Below, piece after piece: positions 5,722 through 10,483 of a stretch of 10,483 nt of DNA. Numbering within the stretch: position 1 is the stretch's first letter; each line of letters opens with the position of its first letter. Both the position numbers and the translations under genes were made by a program. The notes below the pieces were generated by a model that had not been told where the DNA came from, searched no databases, and saw nothing but the letters and a program-made list of their open reading frames with translations. The stretch lies in the NCBI GenBank assembly GCA_904420255.1, contig CAJFUT010000242.1, positions 1 through 10,483 of the forward strand, read 5' to 3'. The stretch comes from an uncultured Angelakisella sp. Its GTDB lineage: Bacteria; Bacillota; Clostridia; Oscillospirales; Ruminococcaceae.

Positions 5722-7155
5722 ATGGCGGTGAAGAAGATCACCAAGCGCTGGCTGATCAACAGCTTCAGCGTGGTCCTTATCAGCGTGGCGGCCATGGTGG
5801 TTGCCATCTCCATTTCGGTGCGCAGCTATTACTACAACGGCGCCCGGCAGTTCCTCATGTCCCGGTCCGATTCGGTGACCACCCTCCTGGAAAGCTATTC
5901 CCAGGACAGCTCGGTGGATTTCTCGGTGCAGCTGCGCCGGCTGGTGGAGGACTATGAATACAAGGCCCAGTCGGAGCTGATGGCCATTGACGGGGACAAA
6001 AACGTCATCATCACCTCCAGCGGCTTTGAGCCGGGCGCCGCCCTGGAGATGCCGGACTACGACATGGCCTATTCCTCCCAGAACGGCGTGGGGGAATACA
6101 TCGGCTACATCGGCAACGAGAAGGTCATGGCCATCACCGTCATGTCCCGGATCATCAGCGACGACCTTTTCGCCATGCGGTTTGTGGTTTCCCTCACCCG
6201 CATCGACCAGCAGATTTGGGCCCTGGTGCTTTTCGCCTGCCTGCTGGGCCTTGCCATCATCCTCTTTGTCCTCTATTCCAGCTCCTACTTCATCAACTCC
6301 ATCATCATCCCCATCGGAGAGGTGGGCCAGACCGCCCGCCAGATCGCCCAGGGGGACCTCCAGGTCCGCCTGGCGGTGGAAAAGGATGACGAAATCGGGG
6401 AGCTCTGCGCCTCCATCAACAACATGGCTGAGGAGCTGGCCAACTCCGAGAAGATCAAAAACGACTTTATCTCCTCGGTTTCCCACGAGCTGCGCACCCC
6501 CCTGACCGCCATCCGCGGGTGGGGGGAAACCCTGATGGGCGGCGGCGCCGACCTGGACCAGGATACCCTCCGGAAGGGGATGCACGTCATCATGGATGAA
6601 ACCGAGCGCCTCTCCTCCATGGTGGAGGAGCTGCTGGACTTCTCCCGGATGCAGAGCGGCCGCCTGGCCCTGGAGGAGGAGCGGCTGGACGCCGTGGCGG
6701 AGCTTTCCGACGCGGTGCTTATCTTCACCGAGCGGGCCAAAAAGGAGAACAAGAGCCTGATCTACGAGGAGCCGGAATTCTTCGCCCCGGTGATGGGGGA
6801 CCGGAACCGCCTGCGCCAGGTCTTTGTCAACATCTTGGACAACGCCCTCAAATATTCCGACAGCGGGGACACCATCACCGTCCTGGCCAAGCTGGAGGAG
6901 GGCAGGTTTGCCGTAACCGTTTCGGACACGGGGTGCGGCATCTCCCGGGAGGACCTGCCCATGGTCAAGACCCGCTTCTACAAAGGGCATACCACCCGCC
7001 GGGGCAGCGGCATCGGCCTTGCCGTGGCGGATGAGCTGATACGAATGCACAAAGGCTCCCTGGAGCTGGAGTCGGAGAAGGACGTGGGCACCACCGTCCG
7101 CATCACCCTCCCCCTGGCGGGCGCCAATGACACGAAAGGAAGTACAAAGGATTGA
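5722..7155 (+). CDS. Membrane sensor histidine kinase (HAMP-HisKA-HATPase)
   Basis: 477-residue sensor kinase of the PhoR/VicK-like class. TM1 at about 11-31, an extracytoplasmic sensor region at about 32-162 (single PAS-like or dCache-like fold possible, not assignable), TM2 at about 165-188, HAMP at about 190-242. The HisKA H-box SHELRTPLTAIRGW has phospho-acceptor H255. The ATPase domain shows the N-box VNILDNALKYSD with N370 and N374, G1 box DTGCG at 402-406, an F-box variant TRFYKG and G2 box RRGSGIGLAV (426-435). A GGGAGG site precedes the ATG. The stop TGA overlaps the TTG start of the DUF1385 gene in ATTGA. It is expected to phosphorylate D54 of the upstream regulator. Because the lipoprotein gene lies in the same operon, an accessory role for it in sensing is plausible but unproven. 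Confidence 0.95.
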   Translation: MAVKKITKRWLINSFSVVLISVAAMVVAISISVRSYYYNGARQFLMSRSDSVTTLLESYSQDSSVDFSVQLRRLVEDYEYKAQSELMAIDGDKNVIITSSGFEPGAALEMPDYDMAYSSQNGVGEYIGYIGNEKVMAITVMSRIISDDLFAMRFVVSLTRIDQQIWALVLFACLLGLAIILFVLYSSSYFINSIIIPIGEVGQTARQIAQGDLQVRLAVEKDDEIGELCASINNMAEELANSEKIKNDFISSVSHELRTPLTAIRGWGETLMGGGADLDQDTLRKGMHVIMDETERLSSMVEELLDFSRMQSGRLALEEERLDAVAELSDAVLIFTERAKKENKSLIYEEPEFFAPVMGDRNRLRQVFVNILDNALKYSDSGDTITVLAKLEEGRFAVTVSDTGCGISREDLPMVKTRFYKGHTTRRGSGIGLAVADELIRMHKGSLELESEKDVGTTVRITLPLAGANDTKGSTKD

Positions 7156-8078
7156 GCTGCAAGAAAACCAGCATCGGGGGCCAGGCCCTCATCGAAGGCA
7201 TCATGATGCGGGGGCCCGTCACCTCCGCCATGGCGGTGCGGCTGCCGGACGGGACCATCGACACCGAAACCTGGCCCACCAACAAAAGCGGCACCACCCC
7301 CTGGTATAAAAAGGCCTATTTCATCCGGGGCATCTTCAATATGGTGGACACCCTGAAAACCGGCTTCGGCTGCCTGATGAAATCCGCCGACAAGGCCGGC
7401 ATCGAGGAGGAGGAGCCCACCAAATTCGAAAAGGGGCTGGCGAAGCTCCTGGGGGCCAACGTCAACAACGTCATGAACACGGTGGCCATTATCCTGGGGG
7501 TAGGGCTGGCCATCCTCCTTTTCATCGTCATCCCCACAGGGGCTGCCTCCCTGCTGCGCCCCGTCCTCCCCGGGACCGGCTTGCTGGCCCTGGTGGAGGG
7601 GCTGGTGAAGATGGCGGTCTTCATCACCTATATGTGGCTCAGTTCCCGGCTGCCCGATGTAAAGCGCCTCTACGGCTACCACGGCAGCGAGCACAAGACC
7701 ATCGCCTGTTATGAGGCCGGGGAGGAACTGACGGTGGAAAACGTCCGGAAATACACCCGGTTCCACCCCCGGTGCGGCACCAGCTTCCTGTTCCTGGTGA
7801 TCCTCATTTCCATCCTGGTTTCCTCCCTGATCACCTGGCAGAACGCCCTGGTGCGGATGGCGCTGCGGCTGCTGCTGCTGCCGGTGGTGGTGGGAATCGC
7901 CTACGAGCTGATCAAGCTGGCGGGCCGGTACACCAACCCCGTCACCCGGATCATCTCCGCCCCGGGGCTGTGGCTCCAGCGCCTCACCACCGCCGAGCCG
8001 GACGACAACATGATGGAGGTGGCCATCGCCGCCATGAAACTGGTGATCCCGGAGGACCCCGATGCGGACAACTGGTAA
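7152..8078 (+). CDS. DUF1385 family membrane protein (YqhQ-like)
   Basis: 308-residue DUF1385 protein; Bacillus YqhQ is a family member and no biochemical function is settled. Signature segments: GGQALIEGIMMRGP (9-22), YHGSEHKTIACYE (176-188) with several His/Glu/Cys that could bind metal, and TRFHPRCGTSFL (202-213). Four hydrophobic segments at about 107-134, 143-165, 209-228 and 236-256 indicate an integral membrane protein. The start is TTG at 7152, overlapping the kinase stop (ATTGA), with AAAGGA 11 bases upstream; no ATG, GTG or other TTG fits before the conserved N-terminus, so translational coupling to the kinase is likely. The end overlaps prmC by 17 bases. In many Clostridia this gene lies next to prmC and prfA; here it also shares a transcript with a two-component system. 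Confidence 0.92.
   Translation: MSCKKTSIGGQALIEGIMMRGPVTSAMAVRLPDGTIDTETWPTNKSGTTPWYKKAYFIRGIFNMVDTLKTGFGCLMKSADKAGIEEEEPTKFEKGLAKLLGANVNNVMNTVAIILGVGLAILLFIVIPTGAASLLRPVLPGTGLLALVEGLVKMAVFITYMWLSSRLPDVKRLYGYHGSEHKTIACYEAGEELTVENVRKYTRFHPRCGTSFLFLVILISILVSSLITWQNALVRMALRLLLLPVVVGIAYELIKLAGRYTNPVTRIISAPGLWLQRLTTAEPDDNMMEVAIAAMKLVIPEDPDADNW
8051..8055 (+). promoter_or_regulatory. Ribosome binding site for prmC inside the DUF1385 gene
   Basis: GGAGG lies six bases before the ATG at 8062, within the last codons of the DUF1385 gene. It fixes the prmC start and the 17-base overlap of the two genes. Confidence 0.7.
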
Positions 8079-8946
8079 CGCCCTCCCCCATCCCCCGGAA
8101 ACCCTGGACCAGGTCTACCGCCGGGGCAGGGCCGCTCTGGCCGCCGCCGGCGGGGAAGGAGATTCCCCCCTGGAGGCGGCCTTCCTCTTTGAGAAGGCCT
8201 TCGGGCTTTCCCGGGGCGCCCTCCTTTCCCGGGGCGGGGAGCCCGCAGGGGCGGAGGAAGCGGCCGCCTTCCAGGCCATGGTGGAGCGGCGGCTGGCGGG
8301 GGAGCCCCTCCAGTACATCCTGGGGGAGTGGGAGTTTTTCGGCCTCCCCTTTTCAGTGGGGCCCGGGGTGCTGATCCCCCGGCCGGAAACCGAGCTGCTG
8401 GTGGAAAAGGCCCTGGAGCTGCTGGAGGGTATCCCCTCCCCCCTTCTCCTGGACCTCTGCTCCGGGAGCGGCTGCATCCCCATCGCCCTGGGAGCTTCCC
8501 GCCCCGACGCCCGGGTGTGGGGGGTGGAGCTTTCCCCCGCCGCCCTTTCCTTCTTCCGCCAAAACCTCCTGGCAAACCGGGCCGCCAACGTGACGGCGGT
8601 GGAGGGGGATGTTTTCGCCCTGCCCGGGGAGATCACCGGGAGGAAATACCGCCTCATCACCGCCAACCCCCCCTATATCCCCCGGGGGGAGCTGGGAAGC
8701 CTCCAGCGGGAGGTGGGGGCCGAGCCCCCCATGGCCCTGGACGGGGGGCCCGACGGCCTGGATTTTTACCGCCGGCTGCCGGGGCTCTGCCGGCCCCTGC
8801 TGGAGCCCGGCGGCGCCCTGCTCCTGGAAATCGGGGAGGACCAGGGGGCCGCTGTCAGGGCCCTTCTGGAGGGCGCCGGGTACCGCAGCGTGGAGGTTTT
8901 CCGGGACCTTTCCGGCCTGGATCGGGTGGTTTTGGGGTTTTTCTAA
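8062..8946 (+). CDS. prmC: Peptide chain release factor N5-glutamine methyltransferase
   Basis: 294-residue PrmC (HemK), which methylates the Gln of the GGQ motif of release factors RF1/RF2 using S-adenosylmethionine, in the cytosol. The N-terminal helical domain (about 12-95) contains the conserved RRLAGEPLQYILGEWEFFG region (76-94), followed by GVLIPRPETELLVE (102-115). The SAM-binding motif I is DLCSGSGCIPIAL (131-143), and the catalytic NPPY, which binds the Gln side chain, is N202-Y205. Length is normal for the family. Start chosen by GGAGG six bases upstream. It is the last gene of the operon. Its usual partner prfA, encoding the substrate RF1, is not downstream here; instead a small unknown gene follows after 160 bases. 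The functional call is secure from the motifs. Confidence 0.95.
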   Translation: MRTTGNALPHPPETLDQVYRRGRAALAAAGGEGDSPLEAAFLFEKAFGLSRGALLSRGGEPAGAEEAAAFQAMVERRLAGEPLQYILGEWEFFGLPFSVGPGVLIPRPETELLVEKALELLEGIPSPLLLDLCSGSGCIPIALGASRPDARVWGVELSPAALSFFRQNLLANRAANVTAVEGDVFALPGEITGRKYRLITANPPYIPRGELGSLQREVGAEPPMALDGGPDGLDFYRRLPGLCRPLLEPGGALLLEIGEDQGAAVRALLEGAGYRSVEVFRDLSGLDRVVLGFF

Positions 8947-8976
8947 GGTTTTTTGCACAAGGAACAGCCCCGGTTC

Positions 8977-9001
8977 TTCGTACAATACGGAAAATTTTTT
9001 T
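8977..9001 (+). terminator. Weak possible terminator after prmC
   Basis: A six-pair hairpin with a CAA loop (TTCGTA at 8977-8982 with TACGGA at 8986-8991, one T-G pair) is followed by AAA and seven T (8995-9001). A second small stem, AGGAAC/GTTCTT, lies just upstream. The stems are weak, but the T-run and the new promoter at 9017 suggest that the operon ends here. Confidence 0.3.
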
Positions 9002-9016
9002 CTTTTCCCCTAAAAA

Positions 9017-9046
9017 TTGGCTATTTGGCCCGCCTCGTGTTATACT
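9017..9046 (+). promoter_or_regulatory. Extended -10 promoter of the 57-residue protein gene
   Basis: TGT-TATACT (9038-9046) is an extended -10 element, with TTGGCT (9017-9022, four of six) 18 bases upstream as a -35. Transcription would start near 9053. A perfect 10-bp palindrome CCAGATCTGG (9074-9083) lies in the leader just before the AAAAGGAGG ribosome binding site. Confidence 0.6.
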
Positions 9047-9106
9047 AGAATTGGACAAGAAGTACATTTTCTGCCAGATCTGGTAAAAGGAGGTGCTCTC
9101 TGCTCG

Positions 9107-9280
9107 ATGAAAAACCGGGAATTGGCGGTGATGCACAGCAAGCTGGAGGTCTACCGCCACGGGCTTCAGGCGGCCAAGGCCAAGGGGGACCTGGACAAGG
9201 CCCGCCAGTGGCTGGAGAGCATCGCCGCCCTGAAGAAGGAAATCGCCCACTGTTCCGCCCGCCAGAATCAGGAAGACTGA
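9107..9280 (+). CDS. Small helical protein of unknown function (57 residues)
   Basis: 57 residues starting MKNRELAVMHSK. It is highly charged and reads as two amphipathic helices (about 2-26 and 28-48) joined by a short KGDLDK turn, then a polar tail with one Cys (C49). No signal peptide or membrane segment. Third codon positions are mostly G/C as in the neighbours, which supports coding. AAAAGGAGG (9085-9093) stands 13 bases before the ATG, rather far, but no other start codon lies between them. The gene has its own extended -10 promoter and a strong terminator, so it is an independent single-gene unit. I do not recognise the family. A helical hairpin of this size could be a protein-protein adaptor, but that is only inference. 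Confidence 0.68.
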   Translation: MKNRELAVMHSKLEVYRHGLQAAKAKGDLDKARQWLESIAALKKEIAHCSARQNQED

Positions 9281-9283
9281 CCC

Positions 9284-9308
9284 AAGGCACCCGGGGGGTG
9301 CTTTTTTT
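9284..9308 (+). terminator. Intrinsic terminator of the 57-residue protein gene
   Basis: AAGGCACCC (9284-9292) pairs with GGGTGCTTT (9296-9304), with one G-T pair, around a GGG loop. It runs into seven T (9302-9308). It begins three bases after the TGA stop. Confidence 0.9.
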
Positions 9309-9328
9309 GTTGCGCAAAAGCATAAGCA

Positions 9329-9347
9329 AAACGGCCATGGGCCGTTT
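9329..9347 (-). terminator. Possible terminator of the leftward XRE gene
   Basis: AAACGGCC-ATG-GGCCGTTT is a perfect 8-bp inverted repeat about 90 bases beyond the end of the leftward XRE gene. On the minus strand it is followed by TGCTTATGCTTTTGC, only partly U-rich, so termination is possible but not clear. A separate 12-bp palindrome, GCATGGCCATGC, lies at 9354-9365. Confidence 0.3.
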
Positions 9348-9439
9348 CCGGCGGCATGGCCATGCAGTTTTCCAGGGCGGGGGGCGGCCCGTCCGTACAA
9401 TGGCGCTCCCGGCACGCGCCCGCCCATGAAGCCTCCCGG

Positions 9440-9781
9440 CTATTCCTTCTTTTCCAGCTCCCTCTGCAGCTCCAGGAGCCGTGCGATCTGATCCAGGACA
9501 TAGGCCTGAAACTCCGGGCGCAGCTCCCGGAAAATCCCCTCCATCCGCTGGGAAAGGGCGTTGGGGGCCGGCTGGAACATCTCCCCTTTCCCTTCCCGGA
9601 GCCACTCCTCCCTCACCTGGAAGGCGGCGCAGATAAGCTTCACCAGGCGGTCGTTGACGCCCCGCTTCCCCAGCTCGATTCCGGCGATATAGCCGTTGGA
9701 AACGGAAATCTCCTTCGCAAATTTCGCCTGGGACAGCCCAAGGGCCGCCCGAACTTCCTTGATCCGCTGATTGATGGACAA
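9440..9781 (-). CDS. Small XRE-family repressor (113 residues)
   Basis: 113-residue DNA-binding protein. The N-terminal XRE helix-turn-helix spans about 4-66: RIKEVRAALGLSQAKFAKEI, recognition region VSNGYIAGIELGKRG (27-41), and the closing EEWLREGKGEMF (58-69) common in Firmicutes repressors. The C-terminal helix (about 79-112) has the pattern F84, L87, Y94, V95, L96, L102, Q106, L109, E110, suited to oligomerisation. The start is TTG, supported by AAGGAGG eight bases upstream (9790-9796); no nearby ATG precedes the domain. It is transcribed from a promoter at 9879-9907, divergent from the promoter of the next two genes, so autorepression and control of those genes are likely. Size and layout resemble SinR; direct homology is not claimed. 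Confidence 0.88.
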   Translation of the reverse strand: MSINQRIKEVRAALGLSQAKFAKEISVSNGYIAGIELGKRGVNDRLVKLICAAFQVREEWLREGKGEMFQPAPNALSQRMEGIFRELRPEFQAYVLDQIARLLELQRELEKKE

Positions 9782-9789
9782 ACGAGGTT

Positions 9790-9796
9790 CCTCCTT
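9790..9796 (-). promoter_or_regulatory. Ribosome binding site deciding the TTG start of the XRE repressor
   Basis: On the minus strand this reads AAGGAGG, eight bases before the TTG at 9779-9781. There is no ATG near it, so TTG initiation is well supported. Confidence 0.7.
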
Positions 9797-9878
9797 ATTC
9801 TTCCGGATGCCGCCAGGGCTTTGCCAGGGGCACCGAAAAGGTTGTTCCTTTTGGGGGGACTGCCGGCAATACTGTTTT

Positions 9879-9907
9879 ACAATAGCACATTTTTACTCAC
9901 AAAGCAA
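9879..9907 (-). promoter_or_regulatory. Promoter of the XRE repressor
   Basis: On the minus strand an extended -10 TGC-TATTGT (9879-9887) has TTGCTT (9902-9907) 17 bases upstream. The start site near 9872 leaves a leader of about 90 bases. The leader includes a small hairpin AAAAGG-TTGTT-CCTTTT at 9836-9852. Confidence 0.52.
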
Positions 9908-9929
9908 GCGCGTCCGGCTTTGTCGAACA

Positions 9930-9958
9930 TTGACATACTTGCTATGTTGTGGTATTAT
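9930..9958 (+). promoter_or_regulatory. Strong promoter of the 58-residue protein operon
   Basis: A perfect -35 TTGACA (9930-9935), 17-base spacer and -10 TATTAT (9953-9958, five of six). Transcription would start near 9965. Its -35 element is 22 bases from the -35 of the divergent XRE promoter, so one bound repressor could affect both. Confidence 0.82.
9933..9947 (+). promoter_or_regulatory. Operator-like dyad in the -35/-10 spacer
   Basis: ACATA-CTTGC-TATGT, a 5-bp inverted repeat, overlaps the end of the -35 and fills the spacer. An outer pair AACAT (9926-9930) and ATGTT (9944-9948) adds a second, offset symmetry. The place and size suit an XRE dimer, most simply the product of the divergent gene. 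Confidence 0.38.
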
Positions 9959-10003
9959 ACTTTCATAGATAGTAACCTGTGCTGAGAGGGGGCGATAACC
10001 GGA

Positions 10004-10180
10004 ATGGATCGGGAAAAGGCGCTGCTGGAGCTCAACGCCAATTTCAGCAAGCTCAACGACCAAAACCGCCGCTACATCCTGGGGCTTTCCGAGGCCCTGG
10101 CCTTTGCCCAGGAGGTGCTGGAGGGGCCTCCGCCCAAGGACCGGCAGGAAACCGTCCCGGAAAGGAGCCCCCATGAATAA
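10004..10180 (+). CDS. 58-residue helical protein resembling the XRE repressor C-terminus
   Basis: 58 residues starting MDREKALLEL, cytosolic by composition, one long predicted helix (about 2-42) then a polar Pro/Glu tail. Residues F14, L17, Y24, I25, L26, L32, Q36, L39 and E40 match F84, L87, Y94, V95, L96, L102, Q106, L109 and E110 of the divergent XRE repressor at a constant offset of 70 with no gaps. It therefore looks like a free copy of the repressor's oligomerisation helix without a DNA-binding domain, and might form mixed complexes with it. AGAGGGGG (9985-9992) stands 11 bases before the ATG. It overlaps the next gene by eight bases. Coding is supported by codon use, promoter and layout; the partner role is inference. 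Confidence 0.72.
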   Translation: MDREKALLELNANFSKLNDQNRRYILGLSEALAFAQEVLEGPPPKDRQETVPERSPHE

Positions 10181-10483
10181 CCTGTCCATCCTCTCCCAGG
10201 GCTTCCGGCCGGAGCTGGCGCTGGAGCAGGAGGTGCGCGGCGCCTTCCCCGCCCTGGAGGCCTATTTTTCCCCGGAGCAGCGGGAGGCCTTCCGGGAAAC
10301 CCCCTATCCCTACCTGATCCTCTACAATTACCTTCCGGGGGAATGGATCCGCACCTCCCTCCTGAGGCCCGGGTCCTCCCTTTACTTCACCTTCCGCCAA
10401 AGCGGCTTCTGGGACCGCAAGGAAATGTCCCTGGTGATCCTGATGTCCTACCACCGGGAGCTGAAAAAGCAACGGGAAAGTCA
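10173..10483 (+). CDS. Unidentified protein, 5' part only (runs off the window)
   Basis: The first 103 residues are visible, with no stop before the window edge. The ATG is preceded by AAAGGAG (10161-10167) at a 5-base distance, a very good binding site, and overlaps the end of the 58-residue gene by eight bases, so the two should be translationally coupled. The visible part is mixed alpha/beta: an acidic helix-forming N-terminus (about 8-40), then PYPYLILYNYLPGEWIR (44-60), SSLYFTFRQSGFW and MSLVILMSYHRELKK (85-99). It has no signal peptide; the hydrophobic stretches look like beta strands rather than membrane helices. I do not recognise the family. It shares the promoter controlled, presumably, by the divergent XRE repressor. 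Confidence 0.75.
   Translation, partial: MNNLSILSQGFRPELALEQEVRGAFPALEAYFSPEQREAFRETPYPYLILYNYLPGEWIRTSLLRPGSSLYFTFRQSGFWDRKEMSLVILMSYHRELKKQRES

Noticed and set aside
3207..7050. Two long minus-strand open frames (606 and 720 codons)
   Set aside because: They lie opposite the lipoprotein, response regulator and kinase genes, all with clear motifs. The translations are His/Gly/Val-rich low-complexity sequence without ribosome binding sites or family features.
9924..9936. CGAACATTGACAT as a possible LexA box
   Set aside because: Only the left half CGAAC matches the Firmicutes LexA consensus; the right half lacks GTTYG.
9797..9985. A rightward gene in the divergent gap (frames within 9356-9985 and 9771-9968)
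   Set aside because: These frames run opposite the XRE gene and through its promoter, without ribosome binding sites or coding-type codon use.
9971..10003. CTGAGAGG resembling part of a TPP riboswitch
   Set aside because: The other conserved TPP elements, such as the CTGGATAATGCCAG-like part, are absent and the stretch before the ATG is too short.

Overview
The window reads as chromosomal DNA of a GC-rich member of the Clostridia, most likely the Oscillospiraceae/Ruminococcaceae. This placement is inferred from strong G/C at third codon positions, AGGAGG-type ribosome binding sites, sigma-A style promoters, several TTG/GTG starts, and family content (DUF975 membrane protein, DUF1385 protein beside prmC, OmpR-type two-component system). 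No rRNA, tRNA, CRISPR array, transposase or integrase was found.

Layout. Positions 1-94 hold the 3' end of a rightward gene, facing a bidirectional terminator (131-171). Positions 187-2400 form a leftward three-gene operon transcribed from about 2425: histidine phosphatase, DUF975 membrane protein, HAD-family hydrolase. The DUF975 ribosome binding site lies in a predicted hairpin. A 315-base AT-richer interval (2401-2715) carries divergent promoters. Positions 2716-3420 encode a stand-alone XRE-family regulator with its own promoter and terminator.

Positions 3615-8946 form a tightly packed rightward operon: a lipoprotein with Asp-rich (FG-GAP/VCBS-like) loops, an OmpR/PhoB-type response regulator, a HAMP-containing sensor histidine kinase, a DUF1385 membrane protein and PrmC, the release-factor glutamine methyltransferase. 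The last three are joined by overlaps or very short gaps. The operon starts at a near-consensus promoter surrounded by inverted repeats. The layout suggests an envelope-sensing system (lipoprotein plus two-component pair) read through into DUF1385 and prmC.

Positions 9107-9280 encode a 57-residue unknown helical protein with its own promoter and terminator. Positions 9440-9781 encode a 113-residue XRE repressor on the minus strand. Divergent from it, a strong promoter drives a 58-residue protein (10004-10180) overlapping the start of an unknown protein (10173 to the window edge). The 58-residue protein repeats, without gaps, the helical pattern of the repressor's C-terminus. This gives a SinR/SinI-like layout, a repressor facing a tiny possible partner, and is the most interesting observation in the window.
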